DNA of 60,175 nucleotides. It comes from Bacteroidaceae bacterium. Its GTDB lineage: Bacteria; Bacteroidota; Bacteroidia; Bacteroidales; Bacteroidaceae. The DNA is taken from assembly GCA_017940605.1 (NCBI GenBank), contig JAGAYF010000058.1, positions 1-60,175 of the forward strand, given 5' to 3'. The notes beneath the pieces were generated by a model. That model ran no database searches. It was not told where the DNA came from and saw only the letters and a program-made list of their open reading frames with translations. Position 1 is the first letter of the stretch. The number at the start of each line of letters is the position of its first letter. Positions 53,128 through 60,175 of this stretch are shown here, one piece after another. The position numbers and the translations under genes were made by a program.

Positions 53128-53736
53128 TTATGCTTCAGCAGGAGCTTCGGCTGCCTGTTCAGCAGCATTTTCCTCGGCAGGTGCCTCGGGTGCTTCGTTA
53201 GGAGCATTCTGTGCCTCAATGGCAGCCTCGGCTTCAGCGGCAGCAGCCTTGAGTTCTGCCACTTTGGCGGCCTCAATGGCGGCTTTCTTCTCTGCCACTT
53301 TCTTGGCAATCTCAGCATTGATTTTCTTTTCTGCCTCCAACTTAGTTGCTGCGGCTGCTTTCTTGGCATCGGCAATGCCGGTGCTGACTTTGTTCAGCTT
53401 TTCTTCTTTCTCCTTTTTCCAAGCATCAAACTTAGCCTGTGCGGTAGCTTCATCAAAAGCACCTTTCTTGACTCCGCCCTTCAGGTGCTTCATCAAAAGA
53501 ACGCCTTCACGGGACAAAATGTTGCGTACCGTGTCTGTCGGTTGTGCGCCGACCTCTAACCAATAAAGAGCACGGTCAAATTTCAAATCTACCTTTGCGG
53601 GATTCAGATTGGGATCGTATGTGCCAATCTTTTCAGTAAACTTACCATCGCGTGGTGCTTTTACGTCTGCAATCACGATGCTGTAAAAGGCATAGCCCTT
53701 ACGACCGCGACGCTGCAATCTCATTTTTGTTGCCAT
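53128..53736 (-). CDS. rpsP: 30S ribosomal protein S16 with long C-terminal extension
   Basis: [18 protein letters not shown], then [14 protein letters not shown] and [15 protein letters not shown], are standard S16 (residues 1-90). The protein goes on to 202 residues with a helical Lys/Ala/Glu-rich segment and an Ala/Glu/Pro-rich tail. Bacterial S16 is normally about 80-90 residues; extensions are usual in Bacteroidota but their role is unknown. rimM, whose product acts on the same subunit, is elsewhere in this window. Confidence 0.96.
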   Translation of the reverse strand: MATKMRLQRRGRKGYAFYSIVIADVKAPRDGKFTEKIGTYDPNLNPAKVDLKFDRALYWLEVGAQPTDTVRNILSREGVLLMKHLKGGVKKGAFDEATAQAKFDAWKKEKEEKLNKVSTGIADAKKAAAATKLEAEKKINAEIAKKVAEKKAAIEAAKVAELKAAAAEAEAAIEAQNAPNEAPEAPAEENAAEQAAEAPAEA

Positions 53737-53793
53737 TTTTCTTTAGTTAATTATTAATAGGTTTGAACATGCTGCTATCTCGTAACAGCGGTG

Positions 53794-53801
53794 CAAAATT
53801 A
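53794..53801 (-). promoter_or_regulatory. -7 box of rpsP
   Basis: Minus strand TAATTTTG followed by CACC, 57 bp upstream of the ATG. Confidence 0.65.
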
Positions 53802-54013
53802 CGCCTTTTTTTTGAATGGGCAATCCTTAGAGCATAATTTTCTTGTCGTTGATTGTTATTTCTTGATACAGGTATATGTCAATCAAGTAATAATAAAAAC
53901 TTAGCAAAGTTGGATGGTACAAAAAACGTCATTTGAGAAAATGGGCAAATCTTTGAGTTTCGCGAAACAAAGCGATTGGGCAAAGGTGAGTAAGATTTAA
54001 TATTTCATTAAGT

Positions 54014-54151
54014 TTATTTAACTTTTAATCTTGGAGCATTTTTGCCGTTTGACAAGTCTAACTGACAGTAGAAGCTCATTTTGGCGGCTTCGTTGATGGC
54101 TTGAATATCGGACAAACATAGGGTACTTGTACCGCCGTTGTATCTCGGACG
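54014..54151 (-). pseudogene. Coding remnant, 3' end of an unidentified gene
   Basis: On the minus strand one frame encodes about 45 residues, including RYNGGTSTLCLSDIQAINEA and ending with APRLKVK and a stop at 54014. An in-frame TAG at 54152-54154 cuts it off upstream, and an overlapping frame remains open over 67 codons, as if a frameshift had occurred. The composition looks like genuine protein, but I do not recognise the family; part of a lost mobile element is possible. Confidence 0.35.
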
Positions 54152-54179
54152 CTATAATCGTCTGGGATTCAACGGCGGT
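54131..54179. repeat. Imperfect inverted repeat with 21-bp arms
   Basis: Outer arms ACCGCCGTTG (54131-54140) and CAACGGCGGT (54170-54179) are perfect; inner parts (54141-54151 and 54159-54169) pair with a few mismatches, leaving a 7-base centre. There is no T-run, so it does not look like a terminator. It may be a recombination site, an element end or an operator. Confidence 0.6.
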
Positions 54180-54256
54180 TAATAATTCAATTCCAGTCTT
54201 GTAATAGAACAGCATCGGCACGAGGCCGACAACTGTCCATCCAATACGAGAGAGAT

Positions 54257-56824
54257 TTATAGTCGGTTCTTTTCTTCATTACCTGCACCTGTTCCTCGGT
54301 ACTTGCTTCGGGTGGTGTTGAACTTATAGCGAATGGTTGCCACGAACTGGCGATGGTCGTAGTAGTTTCCTTGCCACAGCCTTACCTGATGGTTGTAGCA
54401 GAGATTTCCGTCACGACTACGATTAAGTAAATCCTCGCCAGCCAGTTTGATGCTCAGACGGTCATCGAAGAAGGTCTTGACAAGGCTGACGTTGAGGACG
54501 GTCTGGTGGTAGTCCAAATAGACATTCTGGTAATGTCCTGGGCTTTGGTATCTGAAGTTCAGTTCGCCAGTCAATGTGCTGCTAAAGGCAAAGGTGTTGT
54601 TCGCCTGTGCCAATACCAGTGGCTTGTTCAACGACACATTACCCGAGGTGGTTTTGAGTGTGATCCATTGCTTGCTGAAGCCAAAAGAGAACTGCGGATT
54701 CCAGATGCCAAATGTAGGGGCGACGGCTACAAACGGTATGAAGGATTTTAGGATGGGGATGTTTTTGTAGGTCACCAGCGTCACGTTGGTCTGGTCAACC
54801 TGTTCCATCCAGTGTATGATGGCATCACGTTCATCGGAATAACTCAAGGAGAACTGTAAGAACTTCCACATCCCTTGAAGTGACAGCGTATGGCGTGTGG
54901 AATTGTCAAGCAGTGGGTTGCCCCTTTGCATGGAGTAGCGGTTGCCGTAGAACACGTCGTTGCTCAACTGGCGGTAGGTGGGGCGTGTGGTCTTGGCAGA
55001 ATAGCTGACCTGTGTCTGCAACGTGCCCAGCTGTGTGGCAAAAGAGAGCGACGGATAGAGATTGCCGTAACTGCGGCTCTGCTCTTCTACGAGTTTGCCG
55101 CTCTCGTAGTAGTCGAAATTCACGTGTTCATAGCGAAGCCCAGCCCGCAACGTACCTATCTTGGGTAACATCTTGGAATATTCCGCATAGGGACTGATGC
55201 TTTGCTCTTTCAGTGTGCTGTAACTGGAGGCGACAAAGTTTTGTGGATTCGCATAGTCATCCTGTCGGTCGGTATTGATATACTCTGCACCGAAGTCGAG
55301 CGAACCTCCAAGCAGGGGATGTGTCATTGTGAGTTTCGAAGCAAACATATTGTTTCTTACCTTGTTCTCAGTGTTAAGCAGACGGTCGGTCTGTATCTGG
55401 CAAATCTCTTGAATCGTGCTCTGGTCGTCGTAGCCACTATGAAGATAGTCGAAGTTCCAGTCAATGCCCAGTTTTCCGACATTACCGACATAATAGGCAT
55501 TTACCTTGTGACCTGCATTCCCCTTGGTCTGCTTACTGGTCAGGTTGTTCCATTTGTCATAGAAATGGCCGTTGGCTGTTACGTCACTTGTCAACGTGGT
55601 AGTTTCATCGTTATTTGTTGGAAATGTGAATTCGTATTTGGCACCAAACGTATGATTCTCATTCAACTGGTAGTTGAAGCCACCTTCTATGCTGTAGTCA
55701 CGGCTGACTATATCCGTACGCAAATCATTTTGCTGTTGCCATAGCGTGTCGGTCTGTACCTCCTGCGTGATTTCTGATAGTTGCAGATGCTTTCCCTTGC
55801 TTGCCCACAAAGAGGCAAACACATCCAGCCCATCGTGTCGATAATTGAGGTCGAGCGATGCTGCCTCTTTGTCTTTACGGCTCTGCTGCCATCGTCCCCA
55901 AGTGTCAATGCTCAGTCCGTCGCCAGCCTTGCGGACAGTCTGAATTTTGACCACTGCCCCCACCGTAGCATCATACTTCGCACCTGGGTTGCTAATGAGT
56001 TCTATACTCTTGATGTCGGTTGATTTCAGTTGTTCCAGTTCCCTCAGATTCCGCATTCTCCGTCCATTGATGTAGATAATGGGTGCTCCCTTACCGAAAA
56101 CTTCATATTGATCATCCTTCGCAATAATACCAGGTACATGTTTCAATACGTCACCCGCAGTTCCTAACTGGCTTAGTGGTGTATTCTCTATGTTAGTCAC
56201 CAAGCCTTCACTGCCCATCTGATATTGTGGTACATGTCCCTTCACGATTACGCCTTTCAGCGTGTGGTCGTCAGTCTGTAAGCGAATCGTGCCGACTTCA
56301 GGGCGATCACATATCTTGAATATGGTTTTGTAACCAATGTATGAAATGCGTGCAAGGACTTTATCTTGTTCGTATGGAATGGAAAAGTAGCCACTCTCGT
56401 TGCTGACACCTCCACCAAGCAATGTGGAGTCGGCAGGGTTGAGAATGGCAATGTTTGCATACGCCAAAGGCAATCCCTGTTCGTCGATGATAGTACCTGT
56501 CAGATGGCGGTCAGTCTTGTGGGTACACTCCACATAGATTTCGTGGTCATCGGGTTTCACGGTCATGCGGACGGGATAGAAGCCTATCATCTGCTGGATA
56601 GCGTCGGGCAGTTCCTTATTTTTTATGGTGGCTGTGATGCGGAAGTCCTCCAGTTCGTTATAGAGAAAGTTGATGACGTAGCCCGTCTGCTCGTTGTTCA
56701 GCTGGAGCAGGGCCTCGCTGAGCGACACATTATTATAGGTATGGCTGATGCGCTGTGCGAAGGCGTCAAGTGGCATGCAGAGGATGCAGACCATGAGCGT
56801 CAAAGTAAATAGCGTGCGTCTCAT
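54257..56824 (-). CDS. TonB-dependent outer-membrane receptor, with STN-like and carboxypeptidase-regulatory-like domains
   Basis: An 855-residue outer-membrane protein. After the signal peptide (to AFAQ, residue 24) comes an STN-like domain (about 25-105), a carboxypeptidase-regulatory-like domain (LTGTIIDEQGLPLAYANI, about 108-190), a plug (KHVPGIIAKDDQYEVFGKGA) and a beta-barrel. It follows the sigma/anti-sigma pair with an ATGA overlap. It lacks a SusD partner, so it may take up siderophores, cofactors or peptides rather than large glycans; the ligand is unknown. Confidence 0.9.
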   Translation of the reverse strand: MRRTLFTLTLMVCILCMPLDAFAQRISHTYNNVSLSEALLQLNNEQTGYVINFLYNELEDFRITATIKNKELPDAIQQMIGFYPVRMTVKPDDHEIYVECTHKTDRHLTGTIIDEQGLPLAYANIAILNPADSTLLGGGVSNESGYFSIPYEQDKVLARISYIGYKTIFKICDRPEVGTIRLQTDDHTLKGVIVKGHVPQYQMGSEGLVTNIENTPLSQLGTAGDVLKHVPGIIAKDDQYEVFGKGAPIIYINGRRMRNLRELEQLKSTDIKSIELISNPGAKYDATVGAVVKIQTVRKAGDGLSIDTWGRWQQSRKDKEAASLDLNYRHDGLDVFASLWASKGKHLQLSEITQEVQTDTLWQQQNDLRTDIVSRDYSIEGGFNYQLNENHTFGAKYEFTFPTNNDETTTLTSDVTANGHFYDKWNNLTSKQTKGNAGHKVNAYYVGNVGKLGIDWNFDYLHSGYDDQSTIQEICQIQTDRLLNTENKVRNNMFASKLTMTHPLLGGSLDFGAEYINTDRQDDYANPQNFVASSYSTLKEQSISPYAEYSKMLPKIGTLRAGLRYEHVNFDYYESGKLVEEQSRSYGNLYPSLSFATQLGTLQTQVSYSAKTTRPTYRQLSNDVFYGNRYSMQRGNPLLDNSTRHTLSLQGMWKFLQFSLSYSDERDAIIHWMEQVDQTNVTLVTYKNIPILKSFIPFVAVAPTFGIWNPQFSFGFSKQWITLKTTSGNVSLNKPLVLAQANNTFAFSSTLTGELNFRYQSPGHYQNVYLDYHQTVLNVSLVKTFFDDRLSIKLAGEDLLNRSRDGNLCYNHQVRLWQGNYYDHRQFVATIRYKFNTTRSKYRGTGAGNEEKNRL

Positions 56825-57609
56825 CTTACCACCAGCGCTTTGTCTTCCACTCCGATGTTTACAGCTTCGAAAGTGTTCAGCTTTTCTACGACACGCGTGA
56901 GGCTGTCTTCACGCTTCCAAACAAAATGGAAACGGAACTGGCGGGCTGCGTCATTCTCAAACTTCACGCCGACCTCGTGGACTGTGGCAATGGTTGTGAG
57001 TATGGAGTCAAGTGGCACATTGTTGAAGACATAAGGCTCGGTGGATATGGTGTCGGCCTTCACTGTATCTGCGGGCAAGGAAGTAACAGGCCCGATGTCG
57101 GTCGCTTGTTCCGTCGTGGGCTGTTGTGGTTTGGGCGTGCTGATGTTGCGTACAACTTGGATGACAGCAAAGGCAGTGCCTGAAGCCAAGAGTACACCGA
57201 TGAAGGATGCCGCGATCTTGTGGGGCGCGAGGTAAGCGCGAAAACGGGGCTTACGTATTCCCGACGTACCGTTGCCTACCCGTAGCCTTTTTCCTTCGTC
57301 AAGGGCATCCAGTTCTTCTGCATGGCTGGCTGCAAACGTCTCCCATTCGGCATCCACGTCAGGGATGTCGTTTTTAAGTGCATCGTGCTTGAAGGCACGC
57401 TTCGCGAAGCCAAGTTGCTTTACAAGTCGGCGCATTTGACTCTGTCCAATTCCTTCTCGATCGGCAGAGTTGATGCCAGCGTCACTCTGCGTTTGCTCGT
57501 TCGTCATTTCGTCGTTGGCGAGTAACTGCTGCAACTGCTCGTCGGTCAGTTGTTCGGGGTGGTCTTGCAATTCCAGAAACCACTCAATACGCTGTTGTTC
57601 GGTCATCAT
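56821..57609 (-). CDS. Probable membrane-bound anti-sigma factor with DUF4974/STN-like C-terminus
   Basis: A 262-residue protein with an acidic, Gln-rich N-terminal third, one transmembrane segment (IAASFIGVLLASGTAFAVIQ, about residues 131-150), and a periplasmic C-terminal domain (FNNVPLDSILTTIATVHEVG) like the DUF4974/STN domains of FecR-type regulators. It lies between the ECF sigma and receptor genes, overlapping both, which supports a role in carrying the receptor signal to the sigma factor. The classical FecR core is not evident. ATG at 57606 is an alternative start. Confidence 0.75.
   Translation of the reverse strand: MMTEQQRIEWFLELQDHPEQLTDEQLQQLLANDEMTNEQTQSDAGINSADREGIGQSQMRRLVKQLGFAKRAFKHDALKNDIPDVDAEWETFAASHAEELDALDEGKRLRVGNGTSGIRKPRFRAYLAPHKIAASFIGVLLASGTAFAVIQVVRNISTPKPQQPTTEQATDIGPVTSLPADTVKADTISTEPYVFNNVPLDSILTTIATVHEVGVKFENDAARQFRFHFVWKREDSLTRVVEKLNTFEAVNIGVEDKALVVR
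57434..57510 (-). repeat. Segment shared with the sigma gene (split copy)
   Basis: 57434-57459 matches 58092-58117 at 22 of 26 bases, and 57495-57510 matches 58117-58132 at 15 of 16. The two blocks are contiguous in the sigma gene but separated by 35 bp here. Both copies are read in frame and give MTNE and G(I/F)G(Q/R)SQ. Confidence 0.65.
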
Positions 57610-58144
57610 ATTGTTTTGAGTTTGAATTAAAATACTTTCTGATTTTCTCCACCGACTGCTTCAGGTGGGTGTGGACGGTCTGACGGCTGACGTTCAGCGC
57701 ATCGGCCACCTCCTGGCAGGTCATCTCCTTTAGGTAGCGCAGTCGGAAGATTTGCTGCTCCAGTGGTGGCATATAATTCCGCACATAGCGCATCAGTTCT
57801 TCCATCTGCATTCGCTCTTCTGCTGTATTGTCGCTAATCAGTGTATTAGTGTCCTCAGTGAGCAGGCGTGCAAAGCGTTCTTGCACCTGTTTGTGCTGCA
57901 ACACATTCAGACAGCGATGATACACGCTCGCCAAGAGGAAGGCTTTTGCGTTGTCTGCCCTCATCAGCACCGTGCCGCTGAGCAGACTGGCGAACACATC
58001 GCTTACCACGTCCTTGCTCTCCGCTTCATCGAAGAGCAATGTGAGTGCCAGATGATACATCTGCGTGTAGTGTGTTTTGAACAGACTTTCGATTTGACTC
58101 CGTCCAAATCCTCTTCGCTCATTCGTCATTTCTTTTCGTGTCAT
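57584..58144 (-). CDS. ECF RNA polymerase sigma factor
   Basis: A 186-residue sigma-70 family protein. Region 2 (SLFKTHYTQMYHLALTLLFD, with the acidic DVVSDVF stretch) and region 4 with helix-turn-helix (MTCQEVADALNVSRQTVHTHL) are clear. The start at 58144 is a choice; a second ATG (58129) is possible. The gene leads the unit sigma, anti-sigma, receptor, so it should activate its own operon on a surface signal. Confidence 0.92.
   Translation of the reverse strand: MTRKEMTNERRGFGRSQIESLFKTHYTQMYHLALTLLFDEAESKDVVSDVFASLLSGTVLMRADNAKAFLLASVYHRCLNVLQHKQVQERFARLLTEDTNTLISDNTAEERMQMEELMRYVRNYMPPLEQQIFRLRYLKEMTCQEVADALNVSRQTVHTHLKQSVEKIRKYFNSNSKQYDDRTTAY
58092..58132 (-). repeat. Segment shared with the anti-sigma gene (contiguous copy)
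   Basis: 41 bases near the 5' end of the sigma gene, matching the two blocks at 57434-57459 and 57495-57510. It encodes the peptide MTNERRGFGRSQ. Confidence 0.65.
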
Positions 58145-58248
58145 ACACGTATAATACAGTTCAGACGAAGAAAATGTAAAGCAGAAATGCGATTTTTTCT
58201 GGTTCAAACTCAATTTTCTTTATTTTAGGGGTGCTTTCTCAATAAAGT

Positions 58249-58284
58249 CGGGCGAGGATGCCATCGTTTTGCCATCCTCGCCCG
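58249..58284 (-). terminator. Hairpin after the secreted protein gene
   Basis: Perfect 12-bp stem CGGGCGAGGATG (58249-58260) with CATCCTCGCCCG (58273-58284). On the minus strand it lies about 130 bp after the stop at 58416 and is followed by ACTTTATTG, a weak U-tract. It separates that unit from the sigma operon. Confidence 0.65.
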
Positions 58285-58415
58285 CTACTGTATATTCTGG
58301 TTTAACACTACATCTGTCCGTTTTCCCACCCACGGGGAAACCCCATCTGTCTGGTGATGGTGTTCGGATAGGCTTTGAGAAGGGGCAATAGCCTATTTTT
58401 AAATATGTCGGGAAG

Positions 58416-59369
58416 TTATCTTACAAAGATTTTTTGCACAGCTTTTCCGCTTTTGAGAATGTATATTCCGCGTGGGACAGTGGTCTGTTGACGGAAAGTG
58501 CTGATTAATTCTCCCTGACTATTGTAAAGACGTATTTCTTCTCCGTGACCGGCGTAAATGATACCGTTATTGCTCCATGCCCTGAATCCTTCCTTTTCCT
58601 TGACTGCGGCAATGCTGGAAATAGTCCAGTCTTCTAACTGCAGACAGTCAAAGTCCCATCCGGAACATAATGATGTGACGGTAAACGTGTGTGGGCCTTT
58701 GGTGAGATGGACCTTGATGTATTCAGGAATGTCGTTGTAATAAGGCTGCCGACTGTTGTCTCCTCCTGCCTTGGGGTAAAGCCATAAGGTGTCATTGGGC
58801 TGACTTTCTACGAGTGTACTTTTCCAAAGATTTTTATCAGCCAGTATTTTATTGTAGGTTGCTCCGTCTGCTTCATAGTCGGCAGGAGCTAACGGCCTTG
58901 ATTGCTGTGCTGTGGGAAGATTCTGATTGTCGAGCGAGAGAATCATGGCAGCGTAATAGCGGCTTACCCAGTCTAGTTCGGAGGCATCTTCAATGACGTA
59001 TTGGTTTCGGGTGTTATTGTCATGGTTACTGTGACGTGCCCATCCGTCCCAAGGTACGAAATGCTTGATACTGATGTTTACATCCATGTCTTCGGTTGCT
59101 TCAAAGGTATAGTTGTACTTTGCTCCCCAGTTTTCGATGGCCATGTCACGGGTGATGAAACATTTTTTTGCGGACATCCTGGTAAATTTGCCGAGGCCGT
59201 AGATGGAATAGTCGTTGTCCCCCATGTCCATGAGGCCATATCCGCCATCAAAGAAAGTATTCTGCTGTAATCCCGTTCCCATGTCGTCAAATCGGTAGAT
59301 GTTGCTGTCTTGGGCCAGGGCTTTTCCCCATGCGAGGGTCAGCAACAGGAGGTATATTGTTTTTTTCAT
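58416..59369 (-). CDS. Secreted protein with C-terminal sorting tail, function unknown
   Basis: About 317 residues with a signal peptide (MKKTIYLLLLTLAWGKALA). The body is rich in aromatic residues and beta strands (IKVHLTKGPHTFTVTSLC, GWDFDCLQLEDW), suggesting a carbohydrate-binding-like domain, but no family is recognised. The end, VPRGIYILKSGKAVQKIFVR, resembles a type IX sorting tail. It begins 16 bp after the glycoside hydrolase gene on the same strand. Confidence 0.75.
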   Translation of the reverse strand: MKKTIYLLLLTLAWGKALAQDSNIYRFDDMGTGLQQNTFFDGGYGLMDMGDNDYSIYGLGKFTRMSAKKCFITRDMAIENWGAKYNYTFEATEDMDVNISIKHFVPWDGWARHSNHDNNTRNQYVIEDASELDWVSRYYAAMILSLDNQNLPTAQQSRPLAPADYEADGATYNKILADKNLWKSTLVESQPNDTLWLYPKAGGDNSRQPYYNDIPEYIKVHLTKGPHTFTVTSLCSGWDFDCLQLEDWTISSIAAVKEKEGFRAWSNNGIIYAGHGEEIRLYNSQGELISTFRQQTTVPRGIYILKSGKAVQKIFVR

Positions 59370-59385
59370 CATGATGAATGTCTTA

Positions 59386-60175
59386 TTAAAGTGTGTTGTT
59401 TTCATTTTCATTCCAATGGAAAAGGAGATAGTCGCCTACGCCTACGCTGAAAGATCCTAATTCTGTATCTTCCAATTCACCCGTAGGCATTACGCGGTGT
59501 ACCTTGTAGGGAAGTCCATCGGTGAGGGTGAGCCGAACAGTTTGTGTCGTATTGATACTGTGGTTGACAAGCATGAGATATTCATTGTCACCGTTTTTAA
59601 GATGCGACACAAGGAAACCAGGGCCTGTGGCAGTGAGGAGGCTGATGCAGTTGGGGCGTTTCTTAAATTCGATGGTGTTGGCTGGTTTACTGCTGCCAAT
59701 ATGTCCCACATGAACAATTTTTGCTCCAAGGAATACGGGTGTTAGGTTTCTTACTTCTTGATTGATTTCCTTTACGAGATCATAGACTTCGGAAGGTTGG
59801 CCGTCAGCTCCGATAGGAGCGGGCCCTTCCCATCCAGAGGGCAGCCAGTAGGTGAAGTATTGGATACACTGTGCCCCATAGGCCAAGTCGCTGAACACTT
59901 GCAGGCGCATCATCCATTTTTCTGTCACCTTGTAGTTGTAGTGATTGGTCGAACAGCAGAATGCCCACAGGGGTTGGTTGGTAGCGCGGCAAATCTCCGA
60001 TACTTTTCGCAAGTTTTCATAGTAATCGGTGCGAAGCGTTGTCTTGCCACTGCTGACGCGAATGGGGTAGTGGTCGTATGAGATGATGCCCAAACCAATG
60101 GTGTCGGCATATTTCTGTACATATTCTGAATAGTCGGCTGTTCCCAGCTGTGCTTCGCTGGCATAGGTGGGAAAC
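59386..60175 (-). CDS. Glycoside-hydrolase-like protein (C-terminal part)
   Basis: The frame is open to the right edge, so the N-terminal part is outside the window; about 263 residues are visible. GIISYDHYPIR, WAFCCSTNHY, MMRLQVFSDLAYGAQCIQYF and TYWLP are typical of a TIM-barrel beta-galactosidase-like (GH42-related) Bacteroidota family. A short beta-rich C-terminal domain with VGDYLLFHW follows. The substrate is unknown. It likely shares a transcript with the secreted protein downstream. Confidence 0.75.
   Translation of the reverse strand, partial: FPTYASEAQLGTADYSEYVQKYADTIGLGIISYDHYPIRVSSGKTTLRTDYYENLRKVSEICRATNQPLWAFCCSTNHYNYKVTEKWMMRLQVFSDLAYGAQCIQYFTYWLPSGWEGPAPIGADGQPSEVYDLVKEINQEVRNLTPVFLGAKIVHVGHIGSSKPANTIEFKKRPNCISLLTATGPGFLVSHLKNGDNEYLMLVNHSINTTQTVRLTLTDGLPYKVHRVMPTGELEDTELGSFSVGVGDYLLFHWNENENNTL

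Larger units (their letters stand above)
53737..54256. other. 520-bp intergenic region between rpsP and the TonB-dependent receptor
   Basis: AT-rich compared with its surroundings. It contains the rpsP promoter, the perfect palindrome GTTTCGCGAAAC (53957-53968), a coding remnant (54014-54151) and an imperfect inverted repeat (54131-54179). No intact gene is supported. Confidence 0.6.

Overview
This window is a stretch of Bacteroidota chromosome, most likely order Bacteroidales and a Prevotellaceae-like lineage. The evidence is the TAnnTTTG-type -7 promoter boxes, the absence of Shine-Dalgarno spacing, several families confined to this phylum (DUF3256, DUF4290, DUF4835, DUF3127), an S16 with a long tail, a Rho with a large disordered insertion, an ECF sigma / anti-sigma / TonB-dependent receptor module, and secreted enzymes ending in type IX-like sorting tails. 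Base composition is moderate to high in GC. Nothing indicates a plasmid, a prophage or an intact insertion sequence; most of the window is core chromosome.

Layout. 1-16.8 kb: the division and cell wall (dcw) cluster on the + strand, ftsI (3' part), murE, mraY, murD, ftsW, then radA and an FAD-dependent oxidoreductase interrupting the usual ftsW-murG order, then murG, murC, ftsQ, ftsA, yqeY, ftsZ and a clear terminator. 16.8-26.3 kb: housekeeping genes: CCA-adding enzyme (-), small lipoprotein, tRNA-Cys (-), tilS, rpmE type B (-), DUF3256 protein, tsaB, DUF4290 protein, rimM, dxr, rseP. 26.7-29.6 kb (-): a likely MurNAc-scavenging set (NamZ, sodium:solute symporter, small membrane protein). 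30.0-37.4 kb (-): replication/repair operon dnaN, DnaQ-like exonuclease, coaBC, DUF4835, recN, TPR/pseudo-protease. 37.8-43.6 kb: M13 peptidase lipoprotein, DUF3127 protein, rho, LuxR-type regulator. 43.8-48.9 kb (-): GH3 enzyme, beta-propeller protein and amidase in one unit. 49.1-53.7 kb: rplS, yraN-birA-MATE, tadA, rpsP. 54.2-60.2 kb (-): glycoside hydrolase and secreted protein, then ECF sigma, anti-sigma and TonB-dependent receptor.

The most unusual content is between the genes. Five intergenic regions (around 9.85, 20.5, 29.9, 37.6 and 42.8 kb) carry arrays of a short unit, TTTTACGCC or a variant, repeated every 21-22 bp; an isolated unit lies near 26.67 kb. In all six places the unit lies 3' of a gene and reads TTTTACGCC in that gene's direction of transcription. 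A second, unrelated array after rseP (26366-26607) repeats the palindromic core AGATGCGCAT, with the last four copies spaced exactly 23 bp apart. I do not recognise either as a described element; they are the best candidates for an undescribed system here.

Other points of interest: a serine-protease-like domain that appears to have lost its catalytic residues fused to TPRs, a DUF3127 protein with an SSB-like acidic tail, a C-rich rho leader that could be an autoregulatory rut site, a DNA segment shared between the adjacent sigma and anti-sigma genes, and a strong nested hairpin after the M13 peptidase gene.
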